This document shows, piece after piece, positions 37,792 to 47,274 of a stretch of DNA of 64,000 nt (its first letter is position 1; every line of letters starts with the position of its first letter). The position numbers and the translations under genes were made by a program. The stretch is from contig CBDCYP010000002.1 in assembly GCA_965224235.1 (NCBI GenBank), forward strand, positions 310,001 to 374,000. Direction: 5' to 3'. The DNA comes from G958295935 sp965224235 (GTDB lineage: Bacteria; Chloroflexota; Dehalococcoidia; Lucifugimonadales; Lucifugimonadaceae). A model generated the notes under the pieces. It was not told the origin of the DNA and did not search any database. It saw only the letters and a program-made list of their open reading frames with translations.

Positions 37792-38946
37792 TCAGATCGC
37801 GCCAACCGCGGCCGGAGTGCGTTCTATCGCGGCGCGGTAGCAGTCGACAACTGATTCGGCAAGCTTGTCCCAACTGTATTTTTGCGCCGAAGTCCGCCCG
37901 GCGGCTCCAAACCGATCTCTGAGTGCGGGGTCGAGGATCAAGGCGCGCAAGGCGGCGGCGATGGACTCTTCGGACTTGGGCTCTACCAGGAATCCCTGTT
38001 CGCCGTCCCCCATCACCCCAAGGAAACCGGGAATCGAAGTTGCTACCACCGGCGTGCCCGCCGCCATGGCCTCGACTACAACGTATCCAAAGCTCTCCTT
38101 GCCGGTCGCGGGGCTGCAAAAAATATCTGCGGCCTGATAATAACCGGGCAACTCATCGTCGGAAACCGGACCGGCAAACACCACGTCATCTATGGCCCGT
38201 TCGCCCATCGTCAGGTAGGAAGCGGGATCGGGCTCGCCCGGGCCAACGACAACGAGGCGCAGATCGGGGAATTCCCACTTGAGTGTGCTATACGCTCCCA
38301 GTAGATATCGTAGGCCCTTTCGCTTTTCGCCCATTCTTCCGACGAACAAGATATTCGTTTTGTCCCTGTCCATACCGGCCGGCCACGGCGCAAGTTTGCC
38401 GAACCGCTTCACGTCGATGCCGTTGGGAATGACCGAGTAGTCGCCGGGGAAGTACCGATTCGCGAAGTCCCTGGCCGGTCCGGACACCGCGATGCGGCCA
38501 GACAACCTGTCAGCCCCTCGCGCGAGTACCGGCTTCCAGATCGTGTATCCGCTGCCGCGGCCCTCGTTGAAAGCGTGAAAGGTGCCGACCTTTGGCGCTT
38601 TCGCCAGGAAGCAGCACATCAACGAAAACATCGGCATCAGTGGTTCGTGCAAGTGAACAACGTCGAACGCCTCGTTCTCCAGGGTTGCCTTGAGGCGCGG
38701 TCTGTGCCACACGCTGAAAGAGATGCGGGAAATCGAGCCGGCCGACGGTACCGGCACGGACCTGCCGAACGAGATCAATTCGATCTCCCCAGTCTCGACT
38801 TGTTCGGGATCCGAACACGGCGCCAGGATTTTTACGTCGTGCCCGCGCCTGAAAAGTTCGTTGCCCAGGGACACAATGTGGCTCACAACTCCGCCCTTGT
38901 AGGCGAAGTCGTAGGGAGACACGAGCGCGATCTTCAGTCTGAACAC
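37792..38946 (-). CDS. Family 4 glycosyltransferase, PimA-like
   Basis: 384 residues, GT-B fold. N-terminal AYKGGVVSHIVSLGNELFRRGH and the PKVGTFHAF segment fit phosphatidylinositol mannosyltransferases. The donor site is FVGRMGEKRKGLRYLLGAY and KESFGYVVVEAMAAGTPVVA, the E-x7-E type motif. Other GT4 enzymes share these features. The gene context (inositol phosphate synthase upstream, CDP-alcohol transferase downstream) is the reason for proposing mannosylation of phosphatidylinositol. Confidence 0.85.
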   Translation of the reverse strand: MFRLKIALVSPYDFAYKGGVVSHIVSLGNELFRRGHDVKILAPCSDPEQVETGEIELISFGRSVPVPSAGSISRISFSVWHRPRLKATLENEAFDVVHLHEPLMPMFSLMCCFLAKAPKVGTFHAFNEGRGSGYTIWKPVLARGADRLSGRIAVSGPARDFANRYFPGDYSVIPNGIDVKRFGKLAPWPAGMDRDKTNILFVGRMGEKRKGLRYLLGAYSTLKWEFPDLRLVVVGPGEPDPASYLTMGERAIDDVVFAGPVSDDELPGYYQAADIFCSPATGKESFGYVVVEAMAAGTPVVATSIPGFLGVMGDGEQGFLVEPKSEESIAAALRALILDPALRDRFGAAGRTSAQKYSWDKLAESVVDCYRAAIERTPAAVGAI

Positions 38947-39033
38947 TCCCCCCGGCCTTCCGGAGTTCCGGCTCCGCAGATCATACCCTGACTGCGGGGC
39001 CGCAGTTAATTGCCTGAGGGAGTCTACTCTCCA

Positions 39034-40188
39034 CTAAACGTGATCATGGCCGTCCGCCTGAGACGACACCCCGTTTAATGAATGGTCCCCGGCAGCAAAC
39101 TCCTCGACCATTTTTCGGGCGTCGTCGTCACGGCGCTGAATCGGTGGAGATTTCATGAAGTACGCCGACGGGGCTTCAAGCGCGCCGGAAACACCGCGGT
39201 CCAAGCCGATTTTTGCGCAGCGAATCGCGTCGATCGCCACGCCCGCCGAGTTCGGACTGTCTTCCACCTCGAGCTTCAGTTCGATGTTCAGCGGAACGTC
39301 TCCAAACGAAGTGCCTTCCAGCCTGATGTACGCCCATTTGCGGTCCTCCAGCCAGGGAACATGGTCGCTGGGGCCGATGTGTATTTCGTCGGCGTGAATC
39401 TCGTGGTCGATCTGCGACCTCACGGAGTTCGTCTTGGAAATCTTCTTTGAAATGAGCCTCTCGCGCTCTAGCATGTTCAGGAAGTCCGTATTGCCCCCAA
39501 AGTTGAGTTGATAGGTGCGATCGAGCCGCACTCCCCGGTCTTCAAAGAGCCTTGCCAGCACGCGGTGCACAATCGTTGCGCCAACCTGCGACTTGATGTC
39601 GTCGCCAACAACCGGCAGGCCTTTGTCGGCAAAGCGCTTCTGCCAATACGCTTCGCGGGCAATGAACACCGGGATGCAATTGACGAACGCACAGCCTGCC
39701 GCTAGGATCTGCTCCACGTACCACTTCGTGGCCTGTTCCGATCCGACCGGCAGATAGTTGATGACTACGTCGACCTCCCGGTCGCGCAGGATCCCGATGA
39801 TGTCGGCAGTCTGCCCCGCGGCCTTCGTACGGTCCCTCTCTACCTCGACGACGTTTTCAAGGTATTTGCCTATTCCGTCGTGTGTCATTCCTCTATCGAC
39901 GATCACGCCGGTAGCTGGAACTTCGTGAAATCTGACGGCGTTGTTGGCAGGCGCGAATATCGCCTCGGAAACGTCTGTGCCGACCTTTTGGCTGTCGACG
40001 TCGAACGCTGCGACCAGGTTGATGTCGCCTACCGAGTACCCGCCCAGCACGGGGTGCATAATGCCCGGGACGTCCGCATGCGATTCGATCTCGGCGTATT
40101 TGTATAGCCCCTGTACCAGGGACGAGGCACAGTTACCGACGCCGATGATGGCGACGTTTATCTTGCCCAAATTCTCCTCCGAATCCAT
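39034..40188 (-). CDS. ino1: Inositol-3-phosphate synthase
   Basis: 384 residues. The NAD-binding start is VAIIGVGNCASSLVQGL and the diagnostic motifs are INYLPVGSEQATKWYVEQIL, NCIPVFIA, VGDDIKSQVGATIVHRVLA and LNFGGNTDFLNM. It matches the compact actinobacterial/archaeal form. It converts glucose 6-phosphate to inositol 3-phosphate (1L-myo-inositol 1-phosphate). It is the first gene of a minus-strand operon with the PimA-like and PgsA-like genes, with gaps of 87 and 15 bases. Confidence 0.93.
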   Translation of the reverse strand: MDSEENLGKINVAIIGVGNCASSLVQGLYKYAEIESHADVPGIMHPVLGGYSVGDINLVAAFDVDSQKVGTDVSEAIFAPANNAVRFHEVPATGVIVDRGMTHDGIGKYLENVVEVERDRTKAAGQTADIIGILRDREVDVVINYLPVGSEQATKWYVEQILAAGCAFVNCIPVFIAREAYWQKRFADKGLPVVGDDIKSQVGATIVHRVLARLFEDRGVRLDRTYQLNFGGNTDFLNMLERERLISKKISKTNSVRSQIDHEIHADEIHIGPSDHVPWLEDRKWAYIRLEGTSFGDVPLNIELKLEVEDSPNSAGVAIDAIRCAKIGLDRGVSGALEAPSAYFMKSPPIQRRDDDARKMVEEFAAGDHSLNGVSSQADGHDHV

Positions 40189-40428
40189 CTGGCCGGCAGC
40201 CTGTTCCGGACTGCGAGACGGGATGGGATCAAACGGATAATAGTATTGCCGCCGCGGCCGATCGCTTCAGCTCGGTACGCCATGCCAAATCACCATGGCT
40301 TTACGCGTCGCGACCGCCAAACGCTGACGGCCACTAAGAACAAGGGCAAATTCTACCAGAACGGCCGGTCCGTCCCTCGCGGACCAGGTATGAGTACACA
40401 AACTGGCATGGCCGGTTCGCTTGCAACG

Positions 40429-42066
40429 TTACCAACCGACAGCTGCGCCGTCCTTGCGAGGCTCCGATCCCCCGGTGAGTACGCCTGTTTCAGGATTTCG
40501 GGATATCACCTGTCCGCCGCCAAATGAAGTTCTGTCGTATCCGGACTTGACCTCGACCGTATGGCCTCGGCGACGAAGCTCGTTGATCGTCCACGCCGGC
40601 AGGTCCTCTTCGACACGAACGTTCCAGGAACTTTCCACATCCACGCTGAACCGCAGAGCGTCGAGGGCCTCCTGAGAGTCCATTCCGAAATCGACCATGT
40701 TCGAGATGACCTGGAGATGGCCCTGGGGCTGCTGGAACCCGCCCATTACTCCAAAGCTCAGCCAGAATTCGCCTTCGCGCGTCGCCATGGCAGGAATGAT
40801 GGTCTGGTAGGGCCGCTTCCCTCCCTGTAGGTAGTTCGGGTGATCCGGATCGAGTGAGAAGAGCGCGCCGCGGTTTTGCAGCGCAATGCCGGTGTTCGGC
40901 ACCACGAGGCCACTTCCGAATCCCTGGTAAAGCGAGTTTATGAACGAACACGCGTTGCCATCGCCGTCCACCGCGGTGAGATACACCGTGTCGGACGATG
41001 CGAGCGGATCGCCGTACGCCGGTTTCTCTATCGTGCTGTCGGGGCTGATCAAGCCGCGGCGGTTATCTGCGTACTCTTTGAACAGCAGTGGTTCGATTGG
41101 CACATCGGTAACGCGCGGGTCGGCAACGTATTGCAGGGCATCCGCGAACCCCAGCTTCAATGATTCGATGAGGTAGTGGTAACGGTCGGCAGACTGGCAG
41201 CCCATATCCGCAATATCGAACCCCTCGGCTATGTTGAGCGCCATCAGAGCTGCGATGCCCTGCCCATTCGGAGGACACTCCCAAACGGTCACGCCGCGAT
41301 AGTCGGTACTGATGGCCTCGTCCCAGTCCGAATGGTGCGCGGCAAGGTCGTCGAGGGCGATCCAGCCGCCGCACTGCCTCACGTACGTAGCGATTCTTTC
41401 GGCGATGTCGCCCTTATAGAACGCTTCGCTGCCGCCTTCTGCAATAGATTGCAGGGTCCGGCCGAGCGTGGGCAGTTTGACCAGGTCTCCGTAGACCGGC
41501 GCTTCGCCCGTAGGCATGAATTCCAGTCCCGATGGCCGCAGTCTGAGCTTGCTTTCCGGGCCCAACCCGCCCGGCATGTCATTGCCCTTCCATCCATGGG
41601 CGATGACCTCGCTCACCGCATACCCGTTTATGGCGTAATCGATGGCGGTCTGGAGTACATCGGGAAGGGACATACGGCCATAGGTATTGATCGCCGTCTC
41701 CCAGCCGTGCACCGTACCGGGGACACTCACCGACATGCCCGCGTCGCGGCCGTACTTCGGGATAGCGCTATGACCCTTTATAGTCACGTCCCGCGCATTG
41801 GCGGCGGCGGCGGAACGCCCACTGCCGTTAAGGGCGACGACGCGTCCATCATTGGCCATACGTATGAGGGCGAACATGTCGCCGCCGATCCCTGTAGAAG
41901 CCGGTTCGACAACGTTAAGCGCAGCAGCAGTCGCTACAGCGGCGTCGACAGCGTTTCCGCCATCCATCAGGACGCGGAGGCCGGCTACGGCGGCAAGAGG
42001 TTGGCTCGTCGCCACCATCCCATTGCGGGCCAGAACTGCAGATCGCCGGGACTGGAAGTAGGACAT
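40429..42066 (-). CDS. Gamma-glutamyltransferase family protein
   Basis: 545 residues, an Ntn-hydrolase precursor. N-terminal GGNAVDAAVATAAALNVVEP and GIGGDMFALI are typical. Self-cleavage would release a small subunit beginning at T360 in SSDTVYLTAVD, the expected nucleophile position. There is no signal peptide, so it may be cytoplasmic, unlike E. coli GGT. A GGAG ribosome site precedes the ATG. It may act on glutathione-like or other gamma-glutamyl or acyl amides. Confidence 0.88.
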   Translation of the reverse strand: MSYFQSRRSAVLARNGMVATSQPLAAVAGLRVLMDGGNAVDAAVATAAALNVVEPASTGIGGDMFALIRMANDGRVVALNGSGRSAAAANARDVTIKGHSAIPKYGRDAGMSVSVPGTVHGWETAINTYGRMSLPDVLQTAIDYAINGYAVSEVIAHGWKGNDMPGGLGPESKLRLRPSGLEFMPTGEAPVYGDLVKLPTLGRTLQSIAEGGSEAFYKGDIAERIATYVRQCGGWIALDDLAAHHSDWDEAISTDYRGVTVWECPPNGQGIAALMALNIAEGFDIADMGCQSADRYHYLIESLKLGFADALQYVADPRVTDVPIEPLLFKEYADNRRGLISPDSTIEKPAYGDPLASSDTVYLTAVDGDGNACSFINSLYQGFGSGLVVPNTGIALQNRGALFSLDPDHPNYLQGGKRPYQTIIPAMATREGEFWLSFGVMGGFQQPQGHLQVISNMVDFGMDSQEALDALRFSVDVESSWNVRVEEDLPAWTINELRRRGHTVEVKSGYDRTSFGGGQVISRNPETGVLTGGSEPRKDGAAVGW

Positions 42067-42476
42067 GTTTCATCTCCGGAAGTAAGCCGTTTGCGTTGAT
42101 CTGACATCCGGCGTGCGTGGCGAAAATACTACAGAGCCGTACCCGCTCATTGCCAGTCGCAACATGGGCGGACTTGGGCGAAGGTCGGCACGAGGATGAC
42201 CTCGAAATAACGTGGCTGACCATTAGGGGAGGCGCCGCGCGGGAGACGTGATCGGTGGGAGGTGGCCTAAACGACGACTCCAGGTAGAAGGACGGGCCAA
42301 TGTAAGGGAGGGTGGGGAAGCTAATCGCCGGCAGTACCTTGCCTGAAATCGTCATCACGTAACCGTCACAAAGCCCGCGCCGCGCCGGGGGCAAGCTGTC
42401 GGCTCGGAAAACATTACCTCGACCTACGCTGCCACGCTGACCGCCGCAAGCAGAGTTATGCCGCGGCGTGGAGGCG
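42067..42476. other. Gap with no recognised gene
   Basis: 410 bases upstream of the gamma-glutamyltransferase gene and downstream of the truncated lipoprotein tail. It presumably holds the promoter of the former. I recognise no coding or RNA feature. Confidence 0.4.
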
Positions 42477-42788
42477 TCAACGTTCAGTCGTAGTGATGGT
42501 GTCGGCAAAGGCTCCGACGCTCCCATGGACGCCGCTTACCGTCAGGAAGAGCCCGCCCGCGCGAGGTGCGATCCAGTCGAACGAGGCGCCCGGCGACCAT
42601 GCTGAGTATTTAAGGTCAAAGACGTTGACCAAAGTACCTCCACTGCTGAGGACAAAGTCTATATCCTCCCCACGCATGAGAACGGGAGTAACTCCATCTG
42701 CCTCGTACAATCCAATGTTCAGGATATCCAGCTTCCCGCCCAATGCCTCCACGTGGAACCATTGGCCCTGCTCGGCCTGAGGTCGGAA
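42477..42788 (-). pseudogene. C-terminal tail of the lipoprotein metallopeptidase, separated by an in-frame stop
   Basis: The frame of the gene at 42789-44951 continues past its TAA without any shift. The codons read FRPQAEQGQWFHVEALGG and then about 80 more residues to a TGA. The earlier domain in the same protein has DFDYFRFQAPEGQKYRI at the equivalent place. The TAA therefore replaces a Tyr codon in the middle of a second PPC-type beta domain. Confidence 0.75.
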
Positions 42789-44951
42789 TTAGTCCAGATC
42801 GAAGTTGTCGTCTACGGTTCCCTTGACCGTTTGCCCCAGAGTTAAGGAGGTGGCGGAGGCCGGTGCATCGCTGTGATCGTCCGGGACATCGTCCACGAGG
42901 GCGATGGTCAGGGTGTAATCGCCGGTGAGGTCGCCGAAATTGCGGACGGCGAAGTAGTACTCCCCGGTGGCGGAGGCTCTCCAAAGCACTTCCGGGCCGA
43001 AGGGCGTCGCGATCCTGGACTTCCACTTGTCCGTCTGTTGGGTCACTCCGTCAGGTGCGTAGATGGTTACCCAATGGGGAGGCAGCGAGGGATGCTGCAC
43101 GGTAATCCGGTACTTCTGGCCCTCTGGGGCCTGGAATCGGAAGTAGTCGAAGTCGAACAGGTAGTCCAATTGACCGGCGAGGCTCTGGCCCGCGACGGCG
43201 ATGCTGGCGTCCGCCGCATTGTCGCCGTGGTCATCGTCAAAATTGGTGTCCTGCAAGGCGAAGGCGCTGCCGTTCAGCCGGCGATACAGGTCACGGAACT
43301 CCCCCTTCTTCCCTGCGGGTACATTTCTTATTAACACATCGAAGATCAGTTCCTCGGTGCCCGGTTGCCCCGCATCTCGGTTTAGCTGGTGCAGTTCTCC
43401 CAGCGCCGCCGCCATATGATCCTGGCCCATCAGATCCCAAGTGTTCAGCAGGAAATTTTCACCAAGGATATATGGACAGAGGTCGCCCACCGTTACGCCC
43501 AGCTCCTCCGTTTCGTGGACCCAGTGCCGTATATTCGCATAGTGAGAACAGATGCCATCCATCGCCACCTGCTCGCGGCGCTGGTCCAGAGTCTGCACAC
43601 CCGTCCGGTGATTCACAAAGGCCTGGCCGAACTCGGACGCGCCTTCGCTATACCATTTGGGTCCTTTGAAAATGAAGTGACCCGTTTCGTGAGGGATATT
43701 CTCCACCCTTCCCGATCGCTGGTTTCTAATGAGCCGCATGTGGGTGTTCAGCCACTCCCCGCCTACGCCATAGCTCCCTTCACCTGGGTCCACAACCGAG
43801 AGGATAACGTCGTTGGTAGGGAAGGGTTCCTGTATCAGCTCCTCCAGGCGCCGCACGGTGTCCTCCATTGTCTGAATGAGGTCCTCCCCGTCATGTATCG
43901 GGGAGTTTTGCACGACCCATAGCCTTACCCGGCCCGTAAGCGGCAGCTCGACTGTCCTGGTCTGGCTGAAGTGGTCAGTCAGAAGGTCCCGGAAGAGCGC
44001 AGGGCTGTCCTCGGCCGCTCGCTCCAAAATGACGACCAGGACCGCTTCCTCCTCCGTCAGATCGTCGGCGAACCACCGCTGAGCGATTACCTGCTCCAGG
44101 CGCTCCTGGCTGTCCAGAGCAAGGTCGGTCAACGCCCTGGTCACGTGCGCACGCAGGTCCCCGGTTAGATCGCCGGCAAGCGCGGGAATGCCTAGCAGAA
44201 ACTCAGCGGACGAACTTGGGGAGTCTGCCGACGACACCACTGAGAACAGAAGGCGGAGTTCGTATCCCTCCATACCATCCGACACCCAATCTGTCTCTGC
44301 CAGACGTCTTGCCCAATCGAGATCGCTCAAGCCAATCTCAGTAAGAAGCTCCGCTACCTGTGACTCCTCATACGTTATGTCGTCGGCGAATAACGGGTGA
44401 GATGCTAGTAGAAGCCCCAATTCAGGATTGTCCAGCCCTATTATCGATACCAGCCTGAACAGCCTCCACTCAACGTTTCCCGGCACATCTCCCGGGATGT
44501 CGGCGACCCAGGGCAACTGAAGCAGGAGCCCCGTGAGCTTGGGTTCTCCCTTAGCGAGTTCCAAAAGGAACGCCAATGCTTCAGCTTCATCAGCAGTCAG
44601 TCCGTCAACGATCCATTTAATCCGCGCGACGCTGTCGCCGAGTTCGACATCATGAATCCACAGGCCGATTACGGACTCAGCGGCCCGCCGGTGCAGGGTG
44701 TCCGGAGGACTGTCGAGCCAGGGGATGATCTGCGACAAATGCGCCGCCGCGACTTGCTCATCCGTCGGAGTACGCGGCGTTGACGTGGGGGTGGGCGCGG
44801 CCGGAGTCGCGGGGGCAGTAGCAGAAGCCCTCGGCGCGGGTGGCATAACCGTGGGTGCGAGTGTAGGCGTCGCTGGGGGTGACGGCGTCGTGGACGTGCA
44901 TGCCGCAAGCGCGAGCACGAGAGCCAAAAGCACAGTCGAGAGCCGCCTCAT
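42789..44951 (-). CDS. Lipoprotein zinc metallopeptidase with helical repeats and PPC domain
   Basis: 720 residues. The lipobox is ALAAC (Cys 18), then a Pro/Thr linker to about 62. Residues about 70-330 are helical repeats of the form L-x-x-x-PW-x-D. The zinc site is HETGH (421-425) with SEGASEF (435-441). A bacterial pre-peptidase C-terminal-like beta domain is at about 570-690. A second such domain is cut after DLD by an in-frame TAA. The product is probably cell-surface bound. Whether it works without its last about 100 residues is open. A sequencing error at the TAA cannot be excluded. Confidence 0.75.
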   Translation of the reverse strand: MRRLSTVLLALVLALAACTSTTPSPPATPTLAPTVMPPAPRASATAPATPAAPTPTSTPRTPTDEQVAAAHLSQIIPWLDSPPDTLHRRAAESVIGLWIHDVELGDSVARIKWIVDGLTADEAEALAFLLELAKGEPKLTGLLLQLPWVADIPGDVPGNVEWRLFRLVSIIGLDNPELGLLLASHPLFADDITYEESQVAELLTEIGLSDLDWARRLAETDWVSDGMEGYELRLLFSVVSSADSPSSSAEFLLGIPALAGDLTGDLRAHVTRALTDLALDSQERLEQVIAQRWFADDLTEEEAVLVVILERAAEDSPALFRDLLTDHFSQTRTVELPLTGRVRLWVVQNSPIHDGEDLIQTMEDTVRRLEELIQEPFPTNDVILSVVDPGEGSYGVGGEWLNTHMRLIRNQRSGRVENIPHETGHFIFKGPKWYSEGASEFGQAFVNHRTGVQTLDQRREQVAMDGICSHYANIRHWVHETEELGVTVGDLCPYILGENFLLNTWDLMGQDHMAAALGELHQLNRDAGQPGTEELIFDVLIRNVPAGKKGEFRDLYRRLNGSAFALQDTNFDDDHGDNAADASIAVAGQSLAGQLDYLFDFDYFRFQAPEGQKYRITVQHPSLPPHWVTIYAPDGVTQQTDKWKSRIATPFGPEVLWRASATGEYYFAVRNFGDLTGDYTLTIALVDDVPDDHSDAPASATSLTLGQTVKGTVDDNFDLD

Positions 44952-45280
44952 TCGCTTCTCCCGCCTATTCGCCGCATAGGTCGACCAGCCCCTGACATCA
45001 GAATACAGGACAGAATCATAGACAATGGTGGACCGGTAAATTTCCTGACGAAGCTGGATAACGTGACAAGTAGCATGGGTCGGAACGGGGAATCTCCTCG
45101 TCGCCTGTTATCCACTTTTATTTTCTCTTATATCCACCGCTATCTACCGCCCGCGAATACCGCATTTTGAGTTGCAACTGTGTCGCAACCGTGCGGAGAC
45201 CGTAGCGACCCTCACGGCGCCGTCGTGTGGCCGATTCGAGCCTGGAGGCGCCGGATCAGGACGTCGAACCGGCCCGCCGA
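44952..45280. other. Gap with no recognised gene
   Basis: 329 bases, AT-richer than its surroundings at about 45100-45170. It lies between the start of the lipoprotein gene and the end of the permease operon, both on the minus strand. It probably includes the lipoprotein promoter and the operon terminator. Neither is clear. Confidence 0.4.
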
Positions 45281-46261
45281 TCATTTCGTGCGGGGATTGA
45301 GCACGTCATTTAGGGCGTCGCCCAGAAGATTCCAGCAAAAAATCATCAGAAACACTACAGCTATGGGAGCCATCAATTGCTCCGGATGGTTCTGCAAGAC
45401 CGAAACCCCGCTGCTGCCGGTACGGCCGATCGTCTCACCTATCATCCGGCCGAGGCTGGGCCTGCCAACCTGCACGCCGAGGCCGAAGAAGCTCAGGACG
45501 ACCTCAGACAACGCAATTGCGCCGAGACCGAACGACATGGTCACTATGAGCGGGCTTACGACGTTCGGAAATATGTGGCGCGCAAGCAGGCGGGGCGTGC
45601 TCGTCCCTATGGAGTACGCCGCCTCGACGAACTGCGAGTCGCGCAGCGCCAGCACCTGGCCCCTGACTAATCTCATCGTGCCGAACCAGGTGAGCGGGAG
45701 CAAGGCTATGCCTATGACGATGAAATCGACGACCCCCGCCGAAACGAGGCCGCTGAAGAACGTGGCGTCTTCAAAGTCTCTGACAAGCTCCACGATTCGC
45801 GGCCTTAGAGTGGCCGCAATCAGGATGATTAACAATATGTCCGGAAAAGACGACACCACCTCGCCAAGACGCATGATCGCCGTATCGATCTTGCCTCGAA
45901 AGTAGCCAGCCATCAGGCCCAGGCTGACGCCCAGAATCAGGCTCCCTGTCAACGTGGTGACGACCGTGATGATCACGGTCGTCTGTACGCCCCAGATCAC
46001 CCTGGTAAATATGTCCCTGCCCAGGCGGTCGGTCCCGAACCAGTTTTCCGCATCCGGTCCCTGCTGGGACTTGAGAAGGTTTTGATCCGAATAGTCCTTG
46101 CCAAGGGCGCCGGTGACCAGCGGAGCGAAGATGCCCAGGGTGTAAAGCGTCGCCAATATCACGAGGGCCGCCATGGCCAGTTTTTTTCTGCGCAGCCGGT
46201 CCCATGCCATGGCAATGGGACTACGCCCCTCGGCCGTCCCTTGCGGCGTTTCCACACCCAT
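45281..46261 (-). CDS. Oligopeptide-type ABC transporter permease, DppC-like
   Basis: 326 residues, six membrane segments. Typical DppC segments are WFGTDRLGRDIFTRVIWGVQTT, the coupling helix region LALRDSQFVEAAYSIGTSTPRLLARHIFPNVV and the C-terminus FCWNLLGDALNDVLNPR. It follows the DppB-like gene with a 4-base gap. It is the third gene of a binding protein-permease-permease operon with no ATPase in the window. Confidence 0.9.
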   Translation of the reverse strand: MGVETPQGTAEGRSPIAMAWDRLRRKKLAMAALVILATLYTLGIFAPLVTGALGKDYSDQNLLKSQQGPDAENWFGTDRLGRDIFTRVIWGVQTTVIITVVTTLTGSLILGVSLGLMAGYFRGKIDTAIMRLGEVVSSFPDILLIILIAATLRPRIVELVRDFEDATFFSGLVSAGVVDFIVIGIALLPLTWFGTMRLVRGQVLALRDSQFVEAAYSIGTSTPRLLARHIFPNVVSPLIVTMSFGLGAIALSEVVLSFFGLGVQVGRPSLGRMIGETIGRTGSSGVSVLQNHPEQLMAPIAVVFLMIFCWNLLGDALNDVLNPRTK

Positions 46262-46265
46262 CGGA

Positions 46266-47195
46266 CTACTGGAGCCTTATCCGGGGATCGACCACGGTGT
46301 AGACCATGTCGATTGTCAGATTCGCCATCACCAGCGCCGTAGCGCCAAGTAGCGTCAGCGCCATGATCACCGGATAGTCGCGGGAAAAAACGGATTCCAA
46401 CGCCAGCCGCCCGATCCCCGGTATGCCGAACATCAGCTCCGTAATCAGCGAACCCCCGAACAGGCCTGCGATGGTGAATCCGAGGATCGTGATGATGGGC
46501 AGCAAGGCGTTACGGGCAACGTGCCGGTAGTTGACGACGAGGGCGCTCAAGCCCTTCGCGCGGGCCGTCTGTATGTACTCTTGCCCTAACACGTCGAGCG
46601 TGCTTGCGCGCATCAACCGCACGAATATGGCGATGCCAGGAAGCCCGGTGGTCAGCGCGGGCAAAATTACCCTGTAGTCGAACAGACCGCCCCAGCCGGA
46701 CACCGGCACCCAGTCAAGGTTGACCGCGAAGATGAGAATTGCGAACGGGCCGGTGAAGAACACCGGAAGGGCGAATATGACCAGCGCGCCGAATACCAGT
46801 GACGGGTCGATCCACGTTCCCTGCCGCCGTGCGGCGTAGAAACCCAGCGGCGCCCCGAACCCTATTGCGATAATCGACCCGGCGATGTTCAACTGCGCCG
46901 ACGTAAGCAGTTTCGGGCCGATGAGCGTGATTACGTCGCGGTTCTGAAACGTGAGACTTTCGCCGAGGTCTCCTCGTGCCGCACGGCCGATGTACCGGGC
47001 GTACTGCACGAGGAAGTGGTCGTTAAGACCAAGTCGTTCGCGCAGCCGATCGGCAAGCTCCGGCGTGTAGTTGTTCCCAAGGCGCACCTCGACCGGGTCG
47101 CCGGGACCATACGTCCCCAACAGGAAGACGAAGAACGAAACTATCAGCAACAGGACAGGGGTCCACATAAGCCGGCGAAGGCTGTAGGCGAGCAT
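46266..47195 (-). CDS. Oligopeptide-type ABC transporter permease, DppB-like
   Basis: 309 residues from the ATG at 47195 (LAYSLRRLMWTPVLLLIVSFFVF). The further upstream ATG at 47249 lies inside a strong hairpin and adds residues without homology. The extracytoplasmic loop GDPVEVRLGNNYTPELADRLRERLGL and coupling segment VLGQEYIQTARAKGLSALVVNYRHVARNALLP are characteristic. It pairs with the DppC-like protein. Confidence 0.88.
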   Translation of the reverse strand: MLAYSLRRLMWTPVLLLIVSFFVFLLGTYGPGDPVEVRLGNNYTPELADRLRERLGLNDHFLVQYARYIGRAARGDLGESLTFQNRDVITLIGPKLLTSAQLNIAGSIIAIGFGAPLGFYAARRQGTWIDPSLVFGALVIFALPVFFTGPFAILIFAVNLDWVPVSGWGGLFDYRVILPALTTGLPGIAIFVRLMRASTLDVLGQEYIQTARAKGLSALVVNYRHVARNALLPIITILGFTIAGLFGGSLITELMFGIPGIGRLALESVFSRDYPVIMALTLLGATALVMANLTIDMVYTVVDPRIRLQ

Positions 47196-47239
47196 GCGGT
47201 GACTCTGTGCGCGGCGAGGGGCTTGTGTCAAGCCCGCTG

Positions 47240-47261
47240 CGCCCGGCATTACTGCCGGGCG
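47240..47261 (-). promoter_or_regulatory. Intercistronic hairpin in the ABC operon
   Basis: CGCCCGGCA-TTAC-TGCCGGGCG is a perfect 9-bp stem with a 4-base loop. It lies between the binding-protein stop (47275) and the permease start (47195). No T-run follows. Such elements commonly protect the binding-protein message and reduce permease expression. Confidence 0.55.
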
Positions 47262-47274
47262 CTGGTTGTCGAGC

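Noticed and set aside
41176..42099. A 307-codon plus-strand frame
   Set aside because: It is antisense to the gamma-glutamyltransferase gene with no recognisable motif.
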